Shown here: piece by piece, positions 42,963-51,843 of the stretch
How positions within the stretch are numbered: position 1 is the stretch's first letter
How the letters are laid out: every line of letters starts with the position of its first letter
NCBI GenBank assembly: GCA_964351865.1
Contig: CAYGPJ010000002.1
Coordinates: forward strand, 85,327 to 149,326
Direction of reading: 5' to 3'
Source of the DNA: JBCDJI01 sp964351865
GTDB lineage: Bacteria; Verrucomicrobiota; Verrucomicrobiia; Methylacidiphilales; JBCBYL01
Length of the DNA stretch: 64,000 nucleotides
Translations under genes and position numbers: made by a program
Notes under the pieces: model-generated
The model's database searches: none
The model's input: only the letters and a program-made list of their open reading frames with translations
What the model was told of the DNA's origin: nothing

Positions 42963-44060
42963 ATGTCCGCTTGGGAAATCGCTAACCAACACCTGCAATC
43001 ACTGGTTCCGTATGAACCTGGAAAACCGATCGACGACGTCGCTCGCGAGCTCGGCTTGGACCCGAAGTCCATTATCAAGCTGGCATCCAACGAAAACCCG
43101 CTCGGCCCCGCACCCAAAGCCCGTGCGGCCATGCTGTCTGCCATCGATAACGCACACATCTACCCGGATGGCGGCGGCTACCATCTGCGAAACGCCATCG
43201 CCGAACGCAATCAAATGGATCGCGCCTGCGTCGTGCTGGGAAACGGCTCAAATGAAATCATCGAACTGCTCTACCACGGCTTCACTCGCCCCGGCAAAAG
43301 CAGTGTCGTCGCCAGTCGGTATGCCTTCGTGGTGTATAAACTGATGGCTCAACTCTTCGACGTCGAATTCATCGAAACTCCCGATCAGGAACTGGCTCAC
43401 GACTTAGCTGCCATGCGCGCCGCGATTCGACCAGATACCCGCCTGGTCTTTGTCGCCAATCCCAACAACCCCACCGGCCTGCGCATCCCTAATGATGAAC
43501 TGGAGGCTTTCGTGCGTTCGGTGCCGGCACACTGCTTATGTGTCTTAGATGAAGCCTACTATGAATTTCTGGAAGATGGCCCCGCCACCACGGAATGGAC
43601 TAAGCAACTCCCCAACCTGGTGGTGCTGCGCACCTTCTCAAAGATTCAGGGACTGGCCGCCCTGCGTATCGGCTACGGCCTGACCACGGCAGAGATCGCC
43701 GAAGTGCTGCAACGCTGCCGCCAACCTTTCAACGCCAACGCCATCGCCCAATCCGCCGCATTAGCCGGACTCGATGATATTGAACACCAGCAGCAGACCC
43801 GTGACATGACCCGCGAAGGGCGAGACTCGCTGGAACGCTGGTGCGCTGAACAAAATCTGCCCTACCTGCCCTCCGAAGCCAACTTTGTACTGATGAAAAC
43901 AGGCCATGCGGACCCACTCTTTAAACAACTACTGCAACAAGGCATCATCGTGCGCTCCATGACCAGCTATGGCCTGCCCGATTGGATACGTGTCTCCATC
44001 GGCACCCCCGAACAAATGACCCGCTTTAAACAAGTCATCGAACCCCTGTTACCTGCATAA
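42963..44060 (+). CDS. hisC: Histidinol-phosphate / aromatic aminotransferase
   Basis: From the ATG at 42963 (MSAWEIANQHLQSLVPYEPGKP) the protein has 365 residues of the fold-I PLP aminotransferases. The HisC features LASNENPLGPAPKA, ANPNNPTG and the PLP-lysine block RTFSKIQGLAALRIGYG are present. Its place ahead of tyrA and aroA, rather than among his genes, suggests that it also or mainly transaminates aromatic precursors (phenylpyruvate, hydroxyphenylpyruvate, or prephenate), as known for some HisC enzymes. Confidence 0.92.
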   Translation: MSAWEIANQHLQSLVPYEPGKPIDDVARELGLDPKSIIKLASNENPLGPAPKARAAMLSAIDNAHIYPDGGGYHLRNAIAERNQMDRACVVLGNGSNEIIELLYHGFTRPGKSSVVASRYAFVVYKLMAQLFDVEFIETPDQELAHDLAAMRAAIRPDTRLVFVANPNNPTGLRIPNDELEAFVRSVPAHCLCVLDEAYYEFLEDGPATTEWTKQLPNLVVLRTFSKIQGLAALRIGYGLTTAEIAEVLQRCRQPFNANAIAQSAALAGLDDIEHQQQTRDMTREGRDSLERWCAEQNLPYLPSEANFVLMKTGHADPLFKQLLQQGIIVRSMTSYGLPDWIRVSIGTPEQMTRFKQVIEPLLPA

Positions 44061-44064
44061 CCTC

Positions 44065-44913
44065 ATGAAGCCCCCTGCCAAAATTGCCATCTTCGGACCA
44101 GGCCTGATGGGAAGCTCGCTCTGCCTGGCCGTTCGTCAGGCCTATCCTGATACCCATATCGCCGTCTGGGCGCGAAACCGCGACCGCTTGAAAACCGTCG
44201 AGGAAAAAGACCTGGCCGACTCCACCTCCATCCGACCGGATGAAGTCGCCAAAGATGCTGATATCGTGGTGCTCTGTGTCCCCATCACCGTGATGAAATC
44301 ACTGGTGGAAGACTTCGTGGAAGTGGTGAAAAAATCCTGCCTGATCACTGACGTCGGCAGTGTCAAATCCTGCGTGGAACTCCAATTGGCCCCACTGATA
44401 GAGAAGCGGGCCCGTTGGATCGGCAGCCACCCGATGGCCGGTAGTGAAAAATCCGGCATCCATGCAGCACAGGCCGACCTCTTCACAGGCGCCAGCACCA
44501 TTGTAACGCCGACGGAACAGACTGATCCGTCTACGCTGGATGATATTTGTACCTTCTGGACCGCACTGGGATCTTCCGTGCTTCCCATGAGTCCGGCCCA
44601 TCACGACTTGTCGGTGGCTGCGATTAGCCATGTTCCTCATCTGATAGCCGCCGCACTGGTTAAAGGCACGCCGGAAACTTCCCTGCCTATCAGTGGTCCC
44701 GGCTTCCGTGACACCACCCGGGTCGCCGCCGGTGCCGCCGACCTCTGGAAAGACATCCTGCTGGAAAACCGCCAAGCCGTACTGCAGTCGCTGCAATATT
44801 TCATCGACGAACTCGGCACGGTTCGCGATCTTCTCCAACAAGAAAACCATGACGGCTTAACCGATTTCCTGCAGCAAGCCGCGGATACCCGCTCCAAAAT
44901 GACTAACCCATAA
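44065..44913 (+). CDS. tyrA: Prephenate dehydrogenase
   Basis: 282 residues. The NAD-binding motif IFGPGLMGSSL is at the start. DVGSVKS, the GSHPMAGSEKSGIHAA segment and the SHVPHLIAAAL helix are all typical of TyrA. It oxidises prephenate (or arogenate) on the way to tyrosine. It begins 4 bases after hisC, so the two are co-translated. Confidence 0.94.
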   Translation: MKPPAKIAIFGPGLMGSSLCLAVRQAYPDTHIAVWARNRDRLKTVEEKDLADSTSIRPDEVAKDADIVVLCVPITVMKSLVEDFVEVVKKSCLITDVGSVKSCVELQLAPLIEKRARWIGSHPMAGSEKSGIHAAQADLFTGASTIVTPTEQTDPSTLDDICTFWTALGSSVLPMSPAHHDLSVAAISHVPHLIAAALVKGTPETSLPISGPGFRDTTRVAAGAADLWKDILLENRQAVLQSLQYFIDELGTVRDLLQQENHDGLTDFLQQAADTRSKMTNP

Positions 44914-44977
44914 ACGGCCCAACGCTTAAAATATCCCATTCTTACTTGATACGTCTTCCCTCATAGCACTTCATCCA

Positions 44978-46381
44978 ATGTCTCACTTCAAAGTCCACCC
45001 CATCAGATCGCTTAACGCGGAAATCACCGTTTCTGGTGACAAAAGCATCAGCCACCGTGCCATCATTTTCGGTGCCCTGGCCGAAGGCCCTACCCGCATC
45101 AGCAACTTTCTGCCGAGCCATGACTGCCTGGCCACCATGCATGCCTTTCAGGCTCTCGGCGTGGAAATTGAAATTCAAGACGACTATTCGGTTTACATCG
45201 AAGGCAGCGGCGGGGAACTTCATCCCTGCGGGGAAGCGATCGACTGCGGTAATTCCGGCACCACCATGCGACTGATGGCCGGACTGCTTTCCGGATACCC
45301 GTTCACCAGTCATCTGGTAGGAGATGAATCCCTGCACCGGCGCCCCATGAAACGCGTCGCTGATCCGCTGGCCACGATGGGGGCTCAAATCATCTGTGAA
45401 GGCGAAAACGGACGTCCTCCCTTGGAAATTCGTGGCAGTTACCCGTTAAAAGCCGTCACCTACACGACCAAAGTTCCCAGCGCCCAGATCAAATCCGCCA
45501 TGTTGCTAGCCGCTCTGCGTGCCAACGGAAAATCCGTTATCTCCGAAACCGAACAGTCGCGTGATCACACCGAGCGAATGCTGCGCCTGTTCGGAGCTTC
45601 CACCGAGCGCACCGGTCTAAGCGTTTCTCTACTCGGCCAGCAGCGACTCCATGGTTGCGATCTGAAAGTTCCCGGTGATTTTTCGTCGGCAGCTTTCTGG
45701 ATGGTCGCCGCAGCCGCTTCCAGAGACGCCACGCTGGTGCTGAAAAATGTCGGACTCAATCCGACCCGCACCGGCCTGTTAAATGTGCTCTCTCGCATGG
45801 GCGCCCAAATCCAGGAAACGGTAGAAAGCTCCGCTTGGGAACCGGCCGGTAAAGTCACCATCGTCGGCGGAGCCCCCTTACGCGGCACCATCATTGAAGG
45901 AGATGAAATCCCCAACGTCATCGATGAGATCCCGATTCTAGCCGTCGCCGCGGCACTGGCAGACGGCACCACTACCATTCGCGGCGCGGCCGAACTCCGC
46001 GTTAAAGAATCCGATCGACTCGCCACCGTCGCCGCCATGTTGAAGTCTTTTGGAGTCAACGTAGAAGAATTTGAAGACGGCATGACCATTACCGGCGGTG
46101 CGGATATTATGGCCACTACCGTTCATAGTCACGGCGACCACCGGATCGCGATGGCGGGAGCCATTCTGGGGCTATTTGCCGCAGGGACGAGCACCATTGA
46201 AGACACCGACTGCATCCAGACCTCCTATCCAACCTTCCAGCGCGACCTCAAAACCGTCTTTGCCAACAACCCGACCGACCGCTCCGCTCTGGCAAATGGC
46301 ATCACCAATTTACTCACCAGAAAAAACAAGAAATCAAAACCGACAGAACAAACTAACGCTGCCAACGGCTCAACCCAATAA
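44978..46381 (+). CDS. aroA: 3-phosphoshikimate 1-carboxyvinyltransferase (EPSP synthase)
   Basis: 467 residues with six-fold repeated beta-alpha architecture. It has DKSISHRAIIFGALAEG at the start, GNSGTTMRLMAGLLSG for PEP binding, RRPMKRVADPL, and later the SAAFWMVAAAAS and ELRVKESDRLA blocks. The C-terminus carries a 25-30 residue polar extension (KNKKSKPTEQTNAANG) not needed in the family. It makes EPSP in the shikimate pathway. The motif near residue 97 looks like the common glyphosate-sensitive class. It lies between tyrA and cmk. Confidence 0.95.
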   Translation: MSHFKVHPIRSLNAEITVSGDKSISHRAIIFGALAEGPTRISNFLPSHDCLATMHAFQALGVEIEIQDDYSVYIEGSGGELHPCGEAIDCGNSGTTMRLMAGLLSGYPFTSHLVGDESLHRRPMKRVADPLATMGAQIICEGENGRPPLEIRGSYPLKAVTYTTKVPSAQIKSAMLLAALRANGKSVISETEQSRDHTERMLRLFGASTERTGLSVSLLGQQRLHGCDLKVPGDFSSAAFWMVAAAASRDATLVLKNVGLNPTRTGLLNVLSRMGAQIQETVESSAWEPAGKVTIVGGAPLRGTIIEGDEIPNVIDEIPILAVAAALADGTTTIRGAAELRVKESDRLATVAAMLKSFGVNVEEFEDGMTITGGADIMATTVHSHGDHRIAMAGAILGLFAAGTSTIEDTDCIQTSYPTFQRDLKTVFANNPTDRSALANGITNLLTRKNKKSKPTEQTNAANGSTQ

Positions 46382-46416
46382 TCTGCCTCTGCCACCTACC
46401 TACAACCTTCCATAAA

Positions 46417-47067
46417 ATGAATACAGTCATCGCCATCGACGGTCCCGCCGCCTCCGGAAAAAGCACCGTCGCCAAACTGCTCGCCCAACGCCTCGACTTC
46501 CTGTACGTCGATACCGGTGCTATGTATCGCACCTTTGCCTGGCTCGCCAACGAGGCCGGCATTGATCCTTCCAACCGTGAAAGTGTTAAATCACTGATCG
46601 CCTCCTCAAAATTTGAAGCGGTTCCAGTCGAAGGCCGAGTCGAACTGCGTGTCAACGGCCAAGACCCCGGCGACCACATCCGCACCGAAGCGGTCAATGC
46701 TGCCGTATCTCAAGTGGCCTCGGTTCCTGAATTGCGTGAATTTCTCGTCAACCAGCAGCGCCAACTGCGCGGTCAGTATAAACTGGTGATGGAAGGCCGC
46801 GACATCGGCACTGTCGTTTTCACCGACACGCCACATAAATATTTCATTGATGCCGACCCGGAAGTGCGGGCTCAGCGCCGACAGGCCGAAGGTCAGACCG
46901 ATGCCACCGCCCAGCGCGACCAGATGGACCGCAGCCGCGCCTCCGCCCCGCTGGTCAAAGCAGCCGACGCGCGTCTGATTGATTCCACCCATCAGACTCC
47001 GGATGAAATCGTTGAAATCATTATCAAAGAAATCACCGAGACAGGCTTGAGTACTGCCTCACTCTAG
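46417..47067 (+). CDS. cmk: Cytidylate kinase
   Basis: 216 residues with the P-loop IDGPAASGKSTVAK at the N-terminus, YVDTGAMYR for CMP binding and a MEGRDIGTVVFTD lid region. It phosphorylates CMP and dCMP. The aroA-cmk order is common in bacteria, though rpsA usually follows; here it is plsC. Confidence 0.97.
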   Translation: MNTVIAIDGPAASGKSTVAKLLAQRLDFLYVDTGAMYRTFAWLANEAGIDPSNRESVKSLIASSKFEAVPVEGRVELRVNGQDPGDHIRTEAVNAAVSQVASVPELREFLVNQQRQLRGQYKLVMEGRDIGTVVFTDTPHKYFIDADPEVRAQRRQAEGQTDATAQRDQMDRSRASAPLVKAADARLIDSTHQTPDEIVEIIIKEITETGLSTASL

Positions 47068-47098
47068 TTTAATGGAAATCCTCTTCACCCTTTTCACC

Positions 47099-47165
47099 TG
47101 TAGGCTGAGATGGCATCTCGGCAGATCAAATAGCGCCGTCCCGATCACGCAGGGTATCGGGACGG
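47099..47165 (+). repeat. TGTAGG hairpin followed by CCGTCCCGAT palindrome
   Basis: TGTAGG leads into CTGAGAT/ATCTCGG (one G-T pair). Then CCGTCCCGAT at 47136-47145 pairs with ATCGGGACGG at 47156-47165. A similar GTCCCGAT/ATCGGGA hairpin lies at 54082-54106. It lies between cmk and plsC, without any break in strand direction. Confidence 0.7.
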
Positions 47166-47185
47166 ACTGAAACTCAATAGAAGCC

Positions 47186-47821
47186 ATGAGTGAAACTTTA
47201 AATAAAAACCCCACCTTCTATCAGATCATTGTGGCCATCAGCCGCTACTACTTCAGAACCTATCATTCCTATCGAATCGAAGGTTCCCATAACATTCCTG
47301 AAACGGGTGGTGCACTTTTTGTATCCAATCATTCCAGTTTCTTTGATCCACCGGCGATGGCTTGCGCTTCCAACAGAATGCTCGATTTTCTGGCCCGAAA
47401 AAGCCTCTTCAATAATCCCCTCTTCAGCAAAGCCATCCGGAATCTGAATGCGATTCCAGTGGATCAGGAAAACCCGGACATGTCCGGCCTCAAGACCATT
47501 ATTTCCCGCCTGCGTAATGGTCGCATCGTCGTGCTCTTTCCTGAGGGTTCCCGCACCTGGGACGGGGAACTGCTGCCGGGGCAACCCGGTATTGGTCTGG
47601 TCATTGAAAAAGCCGGCGTGCCGGTTATTCCGGCGCGCTTCTTCGGCATGCACGAAGCCTGGCCTCGCGGCGGATCACCTCAAGCCTTTACCCCCGTCAC
47701 CCTGGTCGTCGGCAAGCCGTTTACCCCTCATTCAGAGAACCCGGATAAACGTGCCCGCTTTAAAGAACTCAGTGACCAGGTGATGGACGCCATTGCCGCC
47801 ATTCAACCCCCTGAACAATAA
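47186..47821 (+). CDS. plsC: 1-acyl-sn-glycerol-3-phosphate acyltransferase
   Basis: 211 residues with the two acyltransferase motifs: block I NHSSFFDPPA with the catalytic His-x4-Asp, and block III FPEGSRTWDG. It adds the second acyl chain to make phosphatidic acid at the inner membrane. It fits the lipid-related accA that follows and the plsX/fabH pair at 51844-53831. Confidence 0.93.
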   Translation: MSETLNKNPTFYQIIVAISRYYFRTYHSYRIEGSHNIPETGGALFVSNHSSFFDPPAMACASNRMLDFLARKSLFNNPLFSKAIRNLNAIPVDQENPDMSGLKTIISRLRNGRIVVLFPEGSRTWDGELLPGQPGIGLVIEKAGVPVIPARFFGMHEAWPRGGSPQAFTPVTLVVGKPFTPHSENPDKRARFKELSDQVMDAIAAIQPPEQ

Positions 47822-47888
47822 AGTATGCGCCTGTCCCTCCCCTTGACTTTTGCCTTTTGCATTTAATCCTTACCCCTTAACCTGACCT

Positions 47889-48848
47889 ATGCAAACGATA
47901 CCGCTCGAATTCGAAAAACCGATTATCGACCTAGAAAAAATGCTCGAGGAGATCCAAAGTCACTCCAGTGAGCACAACATGGACTTCAAAGCGGAAGTCA
48001 AACGTATCGAGAAAAAAATCGCCGAGACCCGCAGTAAAATTTACTCCAATCTCACTCCCTGGCAGCGCGTTCAGATCGTGCGCCACCCCCAGCGTCCCTA
48101 CATGCTCGATTACCTCAAGAGCATCGCGTCTGAATATATCGAACTGCAAGGGGATCGTATCCATGCCGACGACAAAGCACTGATCGGTGGTTTTGCGACG
48201 ATTGATGATCAGAAATTCATGGTGATCGGCCATCAGAAAGGCCGCGACACGCGGGAAAATCTGATGCGCAACTTTGGATGCGCCCATCCGGAAGGTTACC
48301 GCAAAGCGCTGCGCCTGATGAATATGGCGAATCGCTTTCAGCTTCCCATCCTCTGTTTCATCGACACCCCGGGCGCTTTTCCCGGCATCCCCTCAGAAGA
48401 GCGCCACATCGCCGAAGCCATCGCCGTCAATATTCGTGAAATGTTCCGACTGGAAGTCCCTATCATCGCCATCGTCATCGGAGAAGGCGGCAGTGGAGGC
48501 GCACTGGGCATCGGCGTCGCCGACCGCGTGCTCATTCTGGAAAACTCTTACTACTCCGTCATCTCACCGGAAGGTTGTGCCAGTATTCTCTGGAAAGACC
48601 GTGCTTATGCGCCAGAAGCGGCGGAAGCTCTCAAAATGACCGCCCCCCATTTGAAAGAACTCGGTATCGTGGATGAACTGATTGCGGAACCCGCCGGCGG
48701 TGCTCATAAAAACTGGGAAGCCACCACCGAGGCCGTCAAGGCCAGTATTATGAGCAACTACGGTCAGCTCAAAAAACTCAAAGGCCCGACCCTGACCAAA
48801 AAACGCTACGAGCGCTTCCGCGTATTTGGAGAAACGACGACGGCTTAG
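47889..48848 (+). CDS. accA: Acetyl-CoA carboxylase carboxyltransferase subunit alpha
   Basis: 319 residues. It starts QTIPLEFEKPIIDLEKMLEEIQ and has the DDKALIGGFATIDDQKFMVIGHQKG, FIDTPGAFPGIPSEERHIAEAIA and IVIGEGGSGGALGIGVADRV crotonase-fold blocks. With AccD it transfers CO2 from biotin to acetyl-CoA, the first committed step of fatty-acid synthesis. It ends the six-gene run on this strand. Confidence 0.97.
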   Translation: MQTIPLEFEKPIIDLEKMLEEIQSHSSEHNMDFKAEVKRIEKKIAETRSKIYSNLTPWQRVQIVRHPQRPYMLDYLKSIASEYIELQGDRIHADDKALIGGFATIDDQKFMVIGHQKGRDTRENLMRNFGCAHPEGYRKALRLMNMANRFQLPILCFIDTPGAFPGIPSEERHIAEAIAVNIREMFRLEVPIIAIVIGEGGSGGALGIGVADRVLILENSYYSVISPEGCASILWKDRAYAPEAAEALKMTAPHLKELGIVDELIAEPAGGAHKNWEATTEAVKASIMSNYGQLKKLKGPTLTKKRYERFRVFGETTTA

Positions 48849-48895
48849 TGTGGTCAAGTGAGCGTGGCATAAAACCGATAGATGTCCGCCCCTTG

Positions 48896-48960
48896 GAATC
48901 TTGCCCTACATTTATTTTCCTCAGGTTTGCGTGTGAGAACTTAATTCGGAAACGCTCTAA
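48896..48960 (-). repeat. Half of a TGTAGG-core element
   Basis: CTTGCCCTACA is followed by GTGTGAGAACTTAATTCGGA and AACGCTCTAA, i.e. the right half of the 35219-35357 element without its left half. It lies between accA and the convergent P450 gene. An incomplete copy suggests decay or one-ended recombination. Confidence 0.7.
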
Positions 48961-49020
48961 TTTGGTAATGAGCACAATCTGCTCTAACCAATTCACAGAA
49001 AATACTCTCCTCACTCGCGC

Positions 49021-50208
49021 TCATGAGGCATTCATTGCCTTGAAGCGGACCACCAGTTTCTCGTAACCCACCTTACGCTCGTAACAGACTTCGCGCTCGA
49101 TATGGTCTTGTTTCTCGATCACTTCGATTTCTGAAACCCGCAAACTCAGATGTTTTAACAACCCATGTACCACGGCATGGGCGTGCAGCGACCCGAGACA
49201 ATGATGAGCGCCAAAACCAAACGCGACATGTGGATTCGGCTTGCGATCTAATTTGATCTCGTTCGGTTCATCAAACATGGTTTCATCCCGATTCGCCGCG
49301 GACCAGACCAGCGAGACCCGTCCGCCAGCTTTCACCTGATGCCCGTGCACCTCTGTATCGACCGGACACACCCGAGCGATATGAGTCTGTGGAATAAAGA
49401 CGCGGAAAAATTCCTCGGCAGCGGCCTTAATCCTTTGAGTATCCTGCCGGAGCCATTCGAGTTCAGACGGATGATCTGCGAAATACGAGATGATGCGACT
49501 GACGGTGTGGATCATCGTATCACGTCCGCCCGCAAAGGCGATGTTGGCATACCCCAGCTTCTCTTCCATAGAGAGCTTTCTGCCATCTAGTTCGGCTTCA
49601 TTCAGGACACTGAAAAAATCATCTCCGCGATTTTCTCTCGCTTGCTCGAACATGCGACGACAATACTGCTCCATAGCGACTCCCTTAGATGCCCCGTCCC
49701 CTTCTTTAAAGACATGCACACCCCAACCCATCCACGTTTCTGCTTCTTTCTCATCAACTTTCAACAGGTAAGTCAATGCATACGATTGTAGCGGAATCGA
49801 AAACTCACGAACGATTTCGATACGACTCTGATTGATTGCTTCATTCATTAAACGATCGAAAAGCGCTTCGAGCTTTTGCTGAAACTCAGGTAGTTTGGGT
49901 CGCTGGAAAATCGGTTCCACCAGTTTGCGATATTCAGCATGAACGGGAGGGTCTACCTCCAGCGGAAGCTGACGCACACTGCGAACGTTTTCTTCAGCAG
50001 GAATCGGTACTCGCCGAGGTGCGTCTGAACTGAAGGTCATCCAGTCCCGAGCGGCTTGACGCACTTCCTTCAAACGAAGAAACATCGGCATCTTTTCCCC
50101 ATCGCATTCTCCAGTAAAAACCGGGCACTTCCGACGTGCCTGCTGAAACGGATCATCTAAATCAGACATACTCATGGTGAGTGTAGTCAGTTGAGCCGAC
50201 CTCGACAA
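49021..50208 (-). CDS. Cytochrome P450
   Basis: 395 residues. The heme-binding loop FGFGAHHCLGSLHAHA contains the Cys thiolate. The I-helix segment FAGGRDTMIH has Asp-Thr where most P450s have Glu/Asp-Thr. The ExxR motif is recognisable in the EWLRQDT...AAEEFFRVF region. Bacterial soluble P450s hydroxylate fatty acids, terpenes or natural products and need a ferredoxin partner, of which none is adjacent. It stands alone between repeats, so its metabolic role is unclear. Confidence 0.92.
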   Translation of the reverse strand: MSRSAQLTTLTMSMSDLDDPFQQARRKCPVFTGECDGEKMPMFLRLKEVRQAARDWMTFSSDAPRRVPIPAEENVRSVRQLPLEVDPPVHAEYRKLVEPIFQRPKLPEFQQKLEALFDRLMNEAINQSRIEIVREFSIPLQSYALTYLLKVDEKEAETWMGWGVHVFKEGDGASKGVAMEQYCRRMFEQARENRGDDFFSVLNEAELDGRKLSMEEKLGYANIAFAGGRDTMIHTVSRIISYFADHPSELEWLRQDTQRIKAAAEEFFRVFIPQTHIARVCPVDTEVHGHQVKAGGRVSLVWSAANRDETMFDEPNEIKLDRKPNPHVAFGFGAHHCLGSLHAHAVVHGLLKHLSLRVSEIEVIEKQDHIEREVCYERKVGYEKLVVRFKAMNAS

Positions 50209-50313
50209 GATTGACGATCCACTGGTTATCGGCGTCGCAGGGCAGTGCCTCTGTCAATCAGCATCCCCAGGCCCGGGCATTTTGTAACCAATCTGTCTCA
50301 TAGGGTAGTCGAA

Positions 50314-50359
50314 TAAAAGGGACGGAGGAGTTCATACATGAACTCCTCCGTCCCTTTTA
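50314..50359. repeat. Perfect GGGACGGAGG palindrome
   Basis: TAAAAGGGACGGAGGAGTTCAT and its inverse copy pair perfectly around a 2-base loop. The centre (AGTTCAT) differs from the copies at 3156 and 42832. It lies 106 bases upstream of the P450 start codon, in a repeat-rich gap. Confidence 0.85.
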
Positions 50360-50423
50360 AGGCGTCATCGTGCGACATAATATCCACAATGTGCTCTAAT
50401 CGTGCGTTGCACGTGTAAAGACG

Positions 50424-50561
50424 CGTAGGGCGGTTTGTCTCAAACCGCTTTGGGATTCGATGCCAAATAAGATATAGACCCTTGGACGGGAAAGAGCGCC
50501 TTGAGATCCCGCGTCCGCGGGACACTACCATACCCGCCATATTATGTGACATGCAGTACTA
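50424..50561. repeat. TAGGGCGG...CACTACC element between P450 and coaD
   Basis: It starts TAGGGCGGTTTG/CAAACCGC and ends CACTACC at 50529. An end-like tail CCCGCC...CAGTACTA then runs to about 50561. The whole 427-base gap (50209-50635) holds only this, the palindrome at 50314-50359 and short unassigned pieces. Confidence 0.6.
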
Positions 50562-50635
50562 TCTGCGTTTACCTGTAAAAATCTGAAGTGTCTCTTTGCC
50601 GTTCCGACTATTTCCTGCTACATCTTCCATACGAC

Positions 50636-51121
50636 ATGAAACGCGCAATCTATCCCGGCAGCTTTGATCCGGTCACCAATGGTCACCTGGATGTGGCCGA
50701 GCGGGCCTTGCAACTCTTTGATGAAGTCATTATCGCCGTCGCTCAGAATAATAACAAAACGCCTTTTTTCAGCATCCAAGAACGAATGGATCTCGTGAAA
50801 AACTCCATTAGTAGCCTGAAAGACCACCATCGCCTGAAAGTCACCAGCTTTGACGGACTACTGGTCGATTTTGCTTCGGAGCAGCATGCCGTAGCGATTA
50901 TTCGCGGCTTACGGGCGGTATCTGATTTCGAATTCGAGTTTCAATTGGCTTTGATGAACCGAAAACTCAACAATCAGGTGGAAACCATCTTTTTGATGCC
51001 GAAAGAGACTTATACCTACCTCAGTTCCCGGATGATTCTGGAAATCTCCCGACTCAACGGCGACATTTCAGGCTTTGTCCCCCCATCAGTGATCTCGGCT
51101 TTAAGCCAAAAAAGAGCCTAA
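50636..51121 (+). CDS. coaD: Phosphopantetheine adenylyltransferase
   Basis: From the ATG at 50636 (MKRAIYPGSFDPVTNGHLDV) this is the usual 161-residue CoaD. It has the nucleotidyltransferase signature with the His of the HxGH-type motif (TNGH), the IIRGLRAVSDFEFE segment and YTYLSSRMILEISRLNGD. It makes dephospho-CoA, feeding the acyl-carrier and fatty-acid genes just downstream. An ATG at 50588 lacks family-like residues and is rejected. Confidence 0.96.
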   Translation: MKRAIYPGSFDPVTNGHLDVAERALQLFDEVIIAVAQNNNKTPFFSIQERMDLVKNSISSLKDHHRLKVTSFDGLLVDFASEQHAVAIIRGLRAVSDFEFEFQLALMNRKLNNQVETIFLMPKETYTYLSSRMILEISRLNGDISGFVPPSVISALSQKRA

Positions 51122-51158
51122 GCCTGAAAGCACATAGCCCATTCTATTTAACGTCGTT

Positions 51159-51617
51159 ATGAAAATACCTCTTGCAGAACTCCATGAAGGAGAACCACTT
51201 GAACTATCCGGCGATATCACCGATACCGGCACCACATTCGATCTGCCCTACCCTGAAGGCTGGGGCGAACTGATCTACCAGTTGACCGCATTAAGAACCG
51301 GTGATGAGTGCCTGGTGCGCGGAACAGTGGACACCCAGCTCACCCACGACTGCGAACGCTGTCTGGAATCCCTGCCGATTCCGGTGGAGATCGATTTTGT
51401 GCATTCCTATGATTGTAAGGAAATTGTGGCAATCGACTTGACGGCGGATACTCGTGAAGATATTTTGCTCGGCTTGCCAATGGCCTTCCGCTGTCAATTG
51501 GACGAGAATGAGTGCTGTCCCCACACCGGTAAAAGTTACCGTGAAGGGCCAGATCCTTTTGAAAAAGTGCGGAATGAACAAACCTGGCAACAGTTAGATA
51601 AATTAGAGGAGAAATAA
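51159..51617 (+). CDS. YceD-family (DUF177) protein
   Basis: 152 residues. CERCLES matches the YceD family, which nearly always lies just before rpmF, as here (1-base gap). YceD/Ylm-type proteins take part in 23S rRNA accumulation or processing in plants and bacteria. The C-terminal FEKVRNEQTWQQLDKLEEK is charged. Four cysteines (two CxxC-like pairs, CERC and the later C...CCPH) suggest a bound metal. Confidence 0.88.
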   Translation: MKIPLAELHEGEPLELSGDITDTGTTFDLPYPEGWGELIYQLTALRTGDECLVRGTVDTQLTHDCERCLESLPIPVEIDFVHSYDCKEIVAIDLTADTREDILLGLPMAFRCQLDENECCPHTGKSYREGPDPFEKVRNEQTWQQLDKLEEK

Positions 51618-51618
51618 A

Positions 51619-51804
51619 ATGGCAGTTCCTAAAAGAAAAGTATCGAAAGCACGGACACGTAGTCGCAAGGCTTCTCACCGTACCGAACCCCTGACCCTGC
51701 GTAAGGATCAGAAGACCGGCAACATTCACCGCAGTCACTGTATCGACCCGAAAACAGGAATGTATCGCGGCAAGCAAGTCGTCAGCGTTACCGCAGAAGA
51801 TTAA
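51619..51804 (+). CDS. rpmF: 50S ribosomal protein L32
   Basis: 61 residues starting MAVPKRKVSKARTRSRKASHR, with CIDPKTG near the C-terminus. It is the second gene of the yceD-rpmF-plsX-fabH unit, a very common bacterial order. No zinc-finger Cys pair is seen, so it is the zinc-free type. Confidence 0.96.
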   Translation: MAVPKRKVSKARTRSRKASHRTEPLTLRKDQKTGNIHRSHCIDPKTGMYRGKQVVSVTAED

Positions 51805-51843
51805 TCATCGATTGGGGATCAGCCCCCCGCTGACGAAGATACG

